Part shown: piece after piece, positions 1 through 5,835 of the stretch
Numbering within the stretch: position 1 is the stretch's first letter
Layout: the number at the start of each line of letters is the position of its first letter
Assembly (NCBI GenBank): GCA_938004235.1
Contig: CALKWL010000010.1
Coordinates: forward strand, 1 to 12,848
Source of the DNA: an uncultured Gammaproteobacteria bacterium
Lineage (GTDB): Bacteria > Pseudomonadota > Gammaproteobacteria > Halothiobacillales > Halothiobacillaceae
Direction of reading: 5' to 3'
Length of the DNA stretch: 12,848 nucleotides
Translations under genes and position numbers: made by a program
Notes under the pieces: generated by a model
The model's database searches: none
What the model was told of the DNA's origin: nothing
Seen by the model: only the letters and a program-made list of their open reading frames with translations

Positions 1-20
1 TCACGCGCGACCACCTCCGG

Positions 21-314
21 TCAGATCACGATGTCGCCGATGTAGGGAATACCGGTTTCCTCAGGAAACTCCAGCGGGAAGGAGAGTACATTGGTAGCGT
101 AATCCTTGCCGCGAAATTTCATGTTCAGCTGTGCCGCTTCATGCAGATGCGCCAAGCGCAGCGTCATGGCCGTGGGAACGGAGCCGACCGCTTCCGCGAC
201 CCAGCGCGTGAACTGTTCGGGCGAGGGTAGGCTGCCCGTTGGGTCATACTCGCCCTCGTGGCCGTTTTCGTCGTCGGGGTACTGAATATCAAGATCAAGC
301 ATGGGAGGTTCCAT
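21..314 (-). CDS. ybeY: Endoribonuclease YbeY, N-terminal part, interrupted by an in-frame TGA
   Basis: YbeY is a metal-dependent single-strand endoribonuclease needed for 16S rRNA 3' maturation and 70S ribosome quality control in the cytoplasm. The visible part has the family's N-terminal half, including RGKDYATNVLSFPLEF and GDIVI at residues 91-95 to 97. The frame meets TGA at 23-21, exactly where many proteobacterial homologues have Cys (E. coli reads GDLVIC). It then continues as PEVVAR to the window edge, in register with the family, so the gene is more likely interrupted than ended. The zinc-binding HGxLHLLGYDH region would lie outside the window. ATG at 314 is 2 nt past the ybeZ stop and in frame. 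TTG at 320 overlaps that stop and ATG at 302 is also possible; no clear Shine-Dalgarno decides between them. The gene follows ybeZ directly, the usual order. Family identity is secure; whether the gene works is open. Confidence 0.85.
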   Translation of the reverse strand: MEPPMLDLDIQYPDDENGHEGEYDPTGSLPSPEQFTRWVAEAVGSVPTAMTLRLAHLHEAAQLNMKFRGKDYATNVLSFPLEFPEETGIPYIGDIVI

Positions 315-316
315 CG

Positions 317-1294
317 TCAACTATGCACATCGGCTTTTTCATACGCAGCCACAATGCGTTTTACCAAGGGGTGACGCACCACGTCGCGCGCCTGGAAAAA
401 AGTAAAGCTCACGCCTTCAACGCCTTGGATGATTTGAATCGCATGACGCAAACCCGACATCTGGGCGCGCGGAAGGTCGATCTGGGTCACATCGCCGGTC
501 ACCACGGCGCGCGAGCCGAAGCCGATACGGGTCAGAAACATTTTCATCTGTTCCACGGTGGTATTCTGCGCTTCGTCCAGGATGATAAAAGCTTCGTTCA
601 GGGTGCGGCCGCGCATGAACGCCAGAGGAGCAACCTCGATCACATTGCGTTCGATGTATTTGCTCACGCGCTCAAAACCCAGCATTTCGTAAAGCGCGTC
701 ATACATCGGGCGCAAGTACGGGTCGATTTTTTGCGCCATATCCCCCGGCAAAAAGCCGAGGCGCTCACCGGCCTCCACAGCCGGACGCACCAGCAGGATG
801 CGGCGCACCTCTTCGCTTTCCAAAGCCTCAACGGCGGCGGCCACGGCAAGATAGGTCTTGCCCGTGCCCGCAGGGCCGATGCCGAAACTCAGATCATGGC
901 TTTTGATGTCGCGCAAATAGCGCGCCTGGTTGGCGCCGCGCCCCTTGATGGTGATGCGCGGCGTGCGGATGCTGAAGGCATCCGGGGCGGCGTCTTCCTG
1001 GGGGGCGTCGTCGTTATCGCCGAAACCGCTTTCCACCAGGGCGAGGTGAATGGCGTGCGCGTTGACGGCTTCGTTTTCCGTCTGCACGTACAGGCTGGCC
1101 AAAAGATCCAGGCTTGCTTTAACGGCATCTTCTGGACCGATGACCTGGAAATCAAAGCCACGGTTATTGATTTCCACGCCCAGGCGGCGCTCGATCATGC
1201 GCAGATGGCCGTCAAGCTGGCCGCAAAGGTTGGCAAGACGCAGGTTGTCTTCGGGGGTCAGCGTGGTCGAGCGGGTTTGAATCGAGGTGCTCAA
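317..1294 (-). CDS. ybeZ: PhoH-like ATPase YbeZ
   Basis: This is a cytoplasmic PhoH-family P-loop NTPase that partners YbeY in RNA processing. The product is 325 aa, close to the usual length of about 320-350. An N-terminal KH-like region (about 1-75) precedes the ATPase core. The Walker A motif GPAGTGKT is at 140-147, RPAVEAGERLGFLPGD is near 170-185, the Walker B region FIILDEAQN is at 236-244, and TGDVTQIDLPR is near 267-276. The start is TTG at 1294: the only upstream in-frame codons before a TAA (1309-1307) are non-start codons, and the N-terminus aligns well with E. coli YbeZ from this point. No Shine-Dalgarno is obvious. The TTG overlaps the TGA of a 12-codon reading frame (TTGA). The gene ends against ybeY, so the two are surely co-transcribed. 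miaB, often upstream in other gammaproteobacteria, is replaced here by a membrane protein gene. Confidence 0.95.
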   Translation of the reverse strand: MSTSIQTRSTTLTPEDNLRLANLCGQLDGHLRMIERRLGVEINNRGFDFQVIGPEDAVKASLDLLASLYVQTENEAVNAHAIHLALVESGFGDNDDAPQEDAAPDAFSIRTPRITIKGRGANQARYLRDIKSHDLSFGIGPAGTGKTYLAVAAAVEALESEEVRRILLVRPAVEAGERLGFLPGDMAQKIDPYLRPMYDALYEMLGFERVSKYIERNVIEVAPLAFMRGRTLNEAFIILDEAQNTTVEQMKMFLTRIGFGSRAVVTGDVTQIDLPRAQMSGLRHAIQIIQGVEGVSFTFFQARDVVRHPLVKRIVAAYEKADVHS

Positions 1295-1357
1295 TGCAGC
1301 GGCTTGTTAGAGATGAATGCCTGCATCATGCGGCGGCGGCGGGTTAAATTCAACCGC

Positions 1358-1870
1358 TCAGCGTCGCCCGGACGGGCGAGGGGGCGTTGCGAGTGGGGTA
1401 CATTCAATCGCCGGATTCTGCGCCAGACGCAGGATGTAGGCGGCAAAATCTGGATCTTCGCCGCACACCAGCTCCGGGAGGTGGGCGTGGAAATCCTCGC
1501 GCTGACACCATTCGCGCATGTAATCCTCCCATGAGTGCCAGCGGCGGCGCTGTGACGCATCCATGTCATCGTCATAGGCCAGAAGGTAGGCACGCTCGAA
1601 CAGCGAGATCAGCATGTCGAAAATCACCCGTCGGCGCTCAAGCTGTTCGGTGTTTAGATTGGTCACGGCTGTTTTGACGCGCAGCTGGAGATCGGCGTTG
1701 TCGATGACGACTTTCAAGAAATCAATGTACGCATCGGACAGTTGCTGCCAGATGGCTTCCTCTTCATTGGCGCGTTCCTTGCGTTGCTCAAGGATGAAAA
1801 ACGTCACCGCCACCGGAAGTCCGATCACAGTCACGATATACGACATAAGTTCCCAAAGCTCGGTGGTCAT
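1358..1870 (-). CDS. Uncharacterised protein with one N-terminal membrane helix
   Basis: I do not recognise a named function. The 170-aa product has a single hydrophobic segment at about residues 9-27 (YIVTVIGLPVAVTFFIL). It is followed at once by a charged EQRKERANEEE stretch, which by the positive-inside rule would put the rest in the cytoplasm. The remainder is rich in helix-forming and acidic residues, with aromatic/Arg-rich parts near 86-125 (FERAYLL, RRRWHSWEDYMREWC). The C-terminus (from about 158) is Pro/Arg rich and probably disordered. It looks like a known type of small hypothetical protein, with a membrane anchor plus a helical domain, seen in various proteobacteria. The start ATG at 1870 has only a weak GGGAA element upstream. 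It lies 63 bp upstream of ybeZ on the same strand and could be co-transcribed, but nothing in it suggests an RNA role. Coding is supported by a full-length open frame with a coherent protein composition. Confidence 0.7.
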   Translation of the reverse strand: MTTELWELMSYIVTVIGLPVAVTFFILEQRKERANEEEAIWQQLSDAYIDFLKVVIDNADLQLRVKTAVTNLNTEQLERRRVIFDMLISLFERAYLLAYDDDMDASQRRRWHSWEDYMREWCQREDFHAHLPELVCGEDPDFAAYILRLAQNPAIECTPLATPPRPSGRR

Positions 1871-1949
1871 GAAATTTCCCGTGCAGGACGCATACGCAGC
1901 GATGCGGCATCATAACAGCATGAAACGCAAGGCTGTGTCACCGTTAGAG

Positions 1950-1974
1950 GCTGTTCAACATCTCGCTGAACAGC
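1950..1974 (+). other. Perfect 8-bp hairpin in the upstream region of the HAD gene
   Basis: GCTGTTCA (1950-1957) and TGAACAGC (1967-1974) are exact inverted repeats with a 9-nt loop. They lie 58 bp before the HAD phosphatase start, in the 161-bp gap between divergent genes. No T-run follows, so it is not an ordinary intrinsic terminator on either strand. It could be a leader hairpin or an operator half-site pair. Apart from this hairpin and the ribosome binding site, I see nothing else in the gap. Confidence 0.35.
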
Positions 1975-2031
1975 GCGTGGCGGCAGGCGGCGGTAGATCA
2001 GCCAGGCGCGCGGGCGCCGGGAGGAAGGCAA

Positions 2032-2796
2032 ATGAAGGTTCAGGCCGTTGTACTGGATATTGGGGGCGTGCTGCTGGATGGCGATACGCCCTTGCCGGGC
2101 GCGCGTGAAGCGCTTGAACGTCTGCGTGTGGCCGGGTTCCCGTTTCTGTTGCTGACCAATACCACGCGCAGCGCACGGGCGGCATTGTGGGCGCGACTTG
2201 ATGCCGCCGGACTTGGCGTGCGGCAGGATCAGCTGTTGACGCCCTCGGTGCTGGCGCAGGCGTGGCTGGCGCGCGAGACCTGCCGCCCCATGTTGTTAGT
2301 GCATCCGCAACTGCGCGCTGATTTCGCTTCGCTGGATGAGACGGATCCCAATGCTGTGGTGGTCGGCGATGCGGGGGATGACTTCAGTTATGCCGCGCTT
2401 AATCAAGCCTTTCGTCTGTTGATGCGCGGTGCGCCGTTACTCGCTCTTTCCGGCAGTCGTTATTTTCGTGAGGGCGGTGAATTATTTCTGGATGCAGGTC
2501 CCTTTGTTCATCTGCTGGAGGTCGCCGCAGGCCGAGAAGCGGTGATGCTGGGCAAGCCTGGGTTGAGTTTTTTCCAATACGCTCTGGAGTGCCTAGGCGT
2601 AACGAGCGCCCATGTGCGCATGATCGGCGATGATGTTGAAAGTGATGTGTGTGGTGCGCACGCTGCCGGCCTGCAAGCCACCCTGGTGCAGACGGGTAAA
2701 TACCGCGCGGGTGATGAGCTCCGCCTGCCTGACGGCGCCACTGCGGTGCCTAATGTACTTGAAGCGGTGGAGATGGTTCTGCGCGGCGACGAGTGA
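2032..2796 (+). CDS. HAD-superfamily (subfamily IIA) phosphatase, LHPP/HDHD2-like
   Basis: This predicted cytoplasmic phosphatase of 254 aa resembles animal HDHD2 and LHPP along its whole length. Shared blocks include DPNAVVVGDA (105-114), the LNQAFRLLM cap segment (123-131) and MIGDDVESDVCGA (197-209). HAD motif I is LDIGGVLLDG with nucleophile D9; the usual second Asp is Gly11, where human LHPP and HDHD2 have Ser. Motif II is LTNTT (41-45), motif III is K175 in GKPG, and motif IV is GDD 199-201 plus D205. LHPP acts on phospholysine, phosphohistidine and pyrophosphate, but the substrate here cannot be read from sequence. The start ATG follows a strong GGGAGGAAGG Shine-Dalgarno. The gene stands alone: the upstream gene is divergent and feoA has its own control region. 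Family assignment is firm; function is inferred. Confidence 0.85.
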   Translation: MKVQAVVLDIGGVLLDGDTPLPGAREALERLRVAGFPFLLLTNTTRSARAALWARLDAAGLGVRQDQLLTPSVLAQAWLARETCRPMLLVHPQLRADFASLDETDPNAVVVGDAGDDFSYAALNQAFRLLMRGAPLLALSGSRYFREGGELFLDAGPFVHLLEVAAGREAVMLGKPGLSFFQYALECLGVTSAHVRMIGDDVESDVCGAHAAGLQATLVQTGKYRAGDELRLPDGATAVPNVLEAVEMVLRGDE

Positions 2797-2849
2797 TTCG
2801 GCTCGATAAGGTTTGAGCGCCGTCGGCTGAAAATATTCGAAAAGGCTTG

Positions 2850-2869
2850 TTTGTCGTAAATACGACAAA
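2850..2869. promoter_or_regulatory. 20-bp perfect palindrome, candidate operator
   Basis: TTTGTCGTAAATACGACAAA is a perfect dyad, two 9-bp arms around AA. Flanking GGC (2844-2846) and GCC (2870-2872) extend the symmetry with a 3-nt offset. A 2-nt loop makes a stable RNA hairpin unlikely and no T-run follows, so a dimeric DNA-binding protein site is the better guess. It lies 54 bp after the HAD gene stop and about 160 bp upstream of the feoA promoter. I cannot assign a regulator. Confidence 0.45.
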
Positions 2870-2995
2870 GCCTCCTGTGGTGCTGATTCCTGTGCAAAGC
2901 GCCATTCCAGCAGGCTTGGCGGCGTTGCAGCAGAGAGGCATGATCCATGCTTCATTACCCAACGTAGGGGGTTTTCTTCAGTTGCGAGCTTCTTA

Positions 2996-3024
2996 TTGCT
3001 CTTCTGTATGGGAATCATTATCAT
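2996..3024 (+). promoter_or_regulatory. Candidate feoA promoter
   Basis: A TTGCTC element (2996-3001) sits 17 bp before TATCAT (3019-3024, five of six bases of the sigma70 -10 consensus). The -35 element is weak (three of six), as is common for regulated promoters. The predicted transcript would start near 3031, giving a leader of about 40 nt to feoA. The -10 element lies inside the Fur-box-like sequence, so Fur bound there would exclude RNA polymerase. Confidence 0.5.
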
Positions 3025-3028
3025 TAAC
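3010..3028 (-). promoter_or_regulatory. Fur box upstream of feoAB
   Basis: Read on the minus strand, the site matches the 19-bp Fur consensus GATAATGATAATCATTATC at 15 of 19 positions by my count, including an intact GATAAT hexamer in the middle. It overlaps the predicted -10 element of feoA. Iron-loaded Fur commonly represses feo genes, so this placement fits iron-responsive repression of ferrous iron uptake. The match is seen directly; the regulation is inferred. Confidence 0.7.
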
Positions 3029-3071
3029 GCCAAGTTGCAATTTTCATGCTTTCGCAAAGCTGAGGCACATC

Positions 3072-3299
3072 ATGAAACTTTCCTGTCTGCGTTGTGGCGA
3101 GTCGGCCTCTGTAAGCTGCGTCGAGGGTGACGCTTGTCTGGTACGCCGCTTGCAGGCCTTGGGCGTGCATCCGGGGCGTCCTGTCAATGTGGTGCGTCGT
3201 GCGGCATTTAACGGCCCGCTGCACTTGCGTGTCGGCTCGACGGAGTTTTTCCTGCGCTCGCGCGAGGCGGATGCCATTTCGGTCGTTCACGCCTCGTAA
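3072..3299 (+). CDS. feoA: Ferrous iron transport protein FeoA
   Basis: FeoA is a small cytoplasmic SH3-like protein thought to help FeoB-dependent Fe(II) uptake. This one is 75 aa, the normal size. Typical features are the middle LVRRLQALGVHPGRPVNVVR block (about 23-42, written in many FeoAs as RL..LGi..G..v.v) and the closing GSTEFFLRSREADAISV segment, where the family usually has ALR..EA..I.V. The frame stays open back to 2847, but the extra residues are not FeoA-like and would place the Fur site inside the gene. ATG 3072 is chosen because TGAGG (3061-3065) lies 6 bp before it. Cys5, Cys8 and Cys16 form a Cys-rich N-terminus of unknown meaning. feoB starts 29 bp downstream, so the two form an operon; no FeoC gene is present. 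Confidence 0.88.
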   Translation: MKLSCLRCGESASVSCVEGDACLVRRLQALGVHPGRPVNVVRRAAFNGPLHLRVGSTEFFLRSREADAISVVHAS

Positions 3300-3328
3300 T
3301 AAGCGCTCCTTTTTTTCGGGGCTCCGTT

Positions 3329-5119
3329 TTGTCCAAGCGCATCGCTCTTCTCGGGATGCCCAATACGGGCAAATCCACTCTGTTCAACCGGCTGACTGGA
3401 GCCTCGGCGCGTACCGGCAACTGGCCGGGATTGACGGTGGAGCTGCTGTCCGCCAAATTGCCGCTTGGAGCGGATCTGGTCGAGCTGGTTGATCTTCCTG
3501 GTATTTATGACTTGCACGGCATGACCGAAGACGAGCATGTCGTGCGGCGTTTTCTGGAGCGCGTTCCGCTCGATTTTCTGGTCGTGGTGTTGAACGCTGC
3601 GCAAATAGACCGTCAAATCAATCTGTTGTTGCAAGCCAAGGCGCTGGGCGTGCCCATGCTGGCCGTGTTGAATATGCGCGATGAAGCGCAGCGTTTCGGA
3701 GTGAGTATTGATGCGGTGCGTCTTGCTGCCTCCCTGGGGTTCCCGGTGCTGGAGGTCAGCGCGCGCCGCGCGGAAGGCCTGGACGGCTTGCGGCAGGCCT
3801 TGGCTCAGGGGCTGCGCAAACCCAACACGGTTTCGCTTGCGGACATGGCCTTGCGCCTTGCCCCTGAGGAGACGGTGCAAGAGGAGGCGGACGCCTTGTT
3901 GCGCATGGCGGTAAAGTCGCCGAGCGAGCTGTCCGATGGCATGAGTGCGCGCCTGGATCGCGTGCTGCTGCATCCGCTGTGGGGCTTGCCGATTTTCTTC
4001 CTCAGCATGTTCCTGCTGTTCCAGTTTGTCTTCACGGCGGGCGCACCCTTGCAGGATGGCGTGGCTTATCTGCTCGATCTGCTGCGTGATGTCATCGTGC
4101 AGCCGGTGGCGCAGGTGTTGCCGCCGTTTGGTGAGGGTTTGCTGATCGGTGGCGTGTACGATGGTCTGGCCACGGTGGCGAGCTTTCTTCCGATCATTGC
4201 GCTGTTTTTTATCGTGATGTCGGCGGTTGAAGACTCCGGTTACCTTGCGCGTGCGGCGTTTCTGGTGGATGGCTTTATGGCGCGCATCGGTCTGGATGGG
4301 CGCGGGTTTGTGTTGCACCTGTTCGGCATGGGCTGCAATGTGCCGGCGGTGATGGGGACGCGGGTGATGCGTTCGCCTGGCTTGCGCGCGCTGACCATGC
4401 TGGTGCTGCCGTTCGCCCTGTGTGCGGCGCGTTTGCAAGTGTTTCTCTTTCTGATTGCAGCGCTGTTTGCGCCGGCACAGGCGGCTTTGGTGCTGTTTAG
4501 CCTGTATGTGCTGAGTCTTCTGGCGGCGGTGTTGACGGCGTTTGTCTTTAAGTGGCGCTATCCGTCCATGGAGCCGGTGATTCTTGAGTTGCCGCCCTAC
4601 CGCCTGCCTCAGTTTGTGACCATGTTCAAGTCGGCTTGGGGTGAAATCGCAGGTTTTTTGCAGCGCGCAACTTCGTTCATCGTGCTCGGCGTGGTGGCGA
4701 TCTGGTTGCTCACGCATTTGCCCTGGGGTGTGGAGCCGTCCAGTCCTGCGAGTTTTGCCGGGCAGCTAAGCGCCTCGGTCGGCGCCGTGTTCGCGCCGCT
4801 GGGCTTTGATGCGCTGCTGGGCGTGGCGTTGTTGTTCGGATTTATCGCCAAGGAAGTTGTTCTCGGCGGTCTGGCTGTGTTGTACAGCGTATCGGAAGAC
4901 GGGCTGACCCAAGCGGTACAGCAGCATATGGATTGGGTGCAGGCGTATAGCTTCATGCTGTTCACCTTGCTCTACACCCCTTGCGTTTCAACGTTGGCGG
5001 CGATTCAGGCCGAAGGTAAAAGCTGGCGTCTGACGCTGACCAGCGTGCTCTGGTCGGTGGGGCTGGCTTACGCAGTGAGCTTTGCGTTTTATCAGACGGC
5101 GCGCTGGCTCGGTTTTTGA
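3329..5119 (+). CDS. feoB: Ferrous iron transporter FeoB (short form)
   Basis: FeoB is an inner-membrane Fe(II) transporter with an N-terminal GTPase domain. The GTPase motifs are visible: G1 GMPNTGKS (9-16), the switch region NWPGLTVE with Thr36, G3 DLPG (55-58), G4 NMRD (115-118) and G5 near SAR (144-146). A helical spacer follows to about 210. The membrane part has conserved EDSGYLARAAFLVD (301-314), GMGCNVPA (333-340), a gate segment with Cys365 (PFALCAARLQVF), GFIAKEVVLGG (504-514) and a second gate segment TPCVSTLAAI (550-559). At 596 aa it is much shorter than E. coli FeoB (773 aa) and lacks a long Cys-containing tail. The start is TTG at 3329, because the protein begins just before the G1 strand and no ATG or GTG is available; the Shine-Dalgarno is weak. 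It is co-transcribed with feoA. Confidence 0.93.
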   Translation: MSKRIALLGMPNTGKSTLFNRLTGASARTGNWPGLTVELLSAKLPLGADLVELVDLPGIYDLHGMTEDEHVVRRFLERVPLDFLVVVLNAAQIDRQINLLLQAKALGVPMLAVLNMRDEAQRFGVSIDAVRLAASLGFPVLEVSARRAEGLDGLRQALAQGLRKPNTVSLADMALRLAPEETVQEEADALLRMAVKSPSELSDGMSARLDRVLLHPLWGLPIFFLSMFLLFQFVFTAGAPLQDGVAYLLDLLRDVIVQPVAQVLPPFGEGLLIGGVYDGLATVASFLPIIALFFIVMSAVEDSGYLARAAFLVDGFMARIGLDGRGFVLHLFGMGCNVPAVMGTRVMRSPGLRALTMLVLPFALCAARLQVFLFLIAALFAPAQAALVLFSLYVLSLLAAVLTAFVFKWRYPSMEPVILELPPYRLPQFVTMFKSAWGEIAGFLQRATSFIVLGVVAIWLLTHLPWGVEPSSPASFAGQLSASVGAVFAPLGFDALLGVALLFGFIAKEVVLGGLAVLYSVSEDGLTQAVQQHMDWVQAYSFMLFTLLYTPCVSTLAAIQAEGKSWRLTLTSVLWSVGLAYAVSFAFYQTARWLGF

Positions 5120-5120
5120 T

Positions 5121-5218
5121 GCGAAGTTATTGATACAGCACAGAGAATTTTTGAATCCGATATGTGTTGGATGCACAACCGCAGTCGGTTGGTTTCGCAG
5201 TGCCGTATCAATAACCGC
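5121..5218. repeat. Nested inverted repeat, possible structured RNA or cruciform
   Basis: The arms 5126-5140 and 5201-5215 are inverted repeats matching at 14 of 15 positions (GTTATTGATAC plus A/G plus GCA). GCG/CGC just outside (5121-5123, 5216-5218) adds pairing after a 2-nt bulge. Between the arms lie two more hairpins: ATCCGA/TTGGAT (5155-5160, 5167-5172, one G-U pair on the plus strand) and CAACCG/CGGTTG (5176-5181, 5186-5191). Together they would make a three-way junction. It starts 1 bp after the feoB stop, between convergent genes. No T-run follows on either strand. It may be a 3' UTR element, a REP-like repeat or a mobile-element relic. Confidence 0.4.
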
Positions 5219-5297
5219 AGAAAGCTTGGGGGCACGGGGCTTGCTTTCGCGGTGAGCTCTATGTTCTTTGCGGCTAACAGAGCGGACGACCTAATAA

Positions 5298-5327
5298 CCT
5301 GTTCAAAGTCCGACAGGCTAGTTTTTT
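5298..5327. repeat. Lone element end matching the MITE terminal repeat; weak terminator-like hairpin
   Basis: On the minus strand, CTGTCGGACTTT (5316-5305) is identical to part of the terminal repeat of the MITE-like element before argC and has the same orientation as its right-hand end. The same bases form a 5-bp stem, CCTGT (5298-5302) with ACAGG (5313-5317), followed on the plus strand by six Ts (5322-5327), which could act weakly as a terminator after feoB. The stem is short with a 10-nt loop, so termination is doubtful. It overlaps the stop codon of the thioredoxin gene. Confidence 0.35.
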
Positions 5328-5812
5328 ACCAACATCCCTTCAATCAATCCCTTTACCTTATCCAGGTCGAAAATGCCGATTTTCTGGTACACAACCTGTC
5401 CCTGCGGATCGAGCAGGAAGGTGGTGGGGGTCAGGCGCACGGTGCCCATGGCGGCGCTTACGGCGCCGTCTTTGTCCAGGGCGAGCGGATAGGGCACGCT
5501 CAAGCGGTCGCGCAGCGCACGCACCTGGGCTTCCTGGTCATAGCTCATGGCCACGCCGATCACCTGCAAGCCGCGTGCGGCATAGGTCTTGTGCAGTTCG
5601 CTCAAGAGCGGGATTTCTTCGATGCAGCCGGGGCAAGAGGTCGCCCAGAAGGTCAAAAGCACTGGCTTGCCGCGTAGGGCGGCTAGGCTGGCGGCTGGGG
5701 CGTCCAGCATGAACAGGGCAGCATCTTTTGCGCTGTCTTTGGGGGCGCAGGCTGCCAAAAGCAGCGGCGCGGCGGCGAGCGAATAAGTCAAAAAACGGCG
5801 GCGGCTGAGCAT
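5318..5812 (-). CDS. TlpA/ResA-like thioredoxin-fold lipoprotein, Tat-type signal
   Basis: This predicted periplasm-facing thiol-disulfide oxidoreductase has 164 aa. The N-terminus is MLSRRRFLT with an SRRxFL twin-arginine pattern, then a hydrophobic stretch and a lipobox LAAC ending at Cys22, so it is probably a Tat-exported lipoprotein. The thioredoxin domain runs from about 34 to 160, with the active site WATSCPGC (redox Cys60 and Cys63) and the cis-Pro loop LTPTTFLLD (Pro129). TlpA/ResA proteins reduce thiols in cytochrome c maturation or other envelope proteins, but no cytochrome genes are nearby, so the target is unknown. An AhpC/Redoxin-like role is a less likely alternative. The start ATG at 5812 gives the complete signal peptide; the Shine-Dalgarno is weak. 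It is a single gene, convergent to feoB and divergent from argC, and is flanked by sequence matching one mobile-element terminal repeat. Confidence 0.88.
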   Translation of the reverse strand: MLSRRRFLTYSLAAAPLLLAACAPKDSAKDAALFMLDAPAASLAALRGKPVLLTFWATSCPGCIEEIPLLSELHKTYAARGLQVIGVAMSYDQEAQVRALRDRLSVPYPLALDKDGAVSAAMGTVRLTPTTFLLDPQGQVVYQKIGIFDLDKVKGLIEGMLVKN

Positions 5813-5835
5813 TTTGCGGGTTCCGAGCGGTGTAG

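Noticed and set aside
239..1534. 431-aa plus-strand open frame
   Set aside because: It is antisense to ybeZ and the gene next to it; the protein has low-complexity His/Ala/Gly/Arg composition and no family motifs. It arises from the GC-rich codon pattern of the real minus-strand genes.
1951..1973. CTGT...ACAG as a LexA box
   Set aside because: The spacing between the two halves is 15 bp, whereas the gammaproteobacterial LexA site has 8 bp.
2593..3057. 154-aa minus-strand open frame across the HAD/feoA gap
   Set aside because: No Shine-Dalgarno, no family resemblance, and it covers the palindrome and Fur site; half of it is antisense to the HAD gene.
2847..3071. Longer FeoA with a 75-residue N-terminal extension
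   Set aside because: The extension is not FeoA-like, would contain the promoter and Fur site, and ATG 3072 has its own ribosome site.
3287..4717. 476-aa minus-strand open frame
   Set aside because: It is antisense to feoB, extremely rich in His, Gln and Arg, with no recognisable domain; a mirror of feoB codon use.
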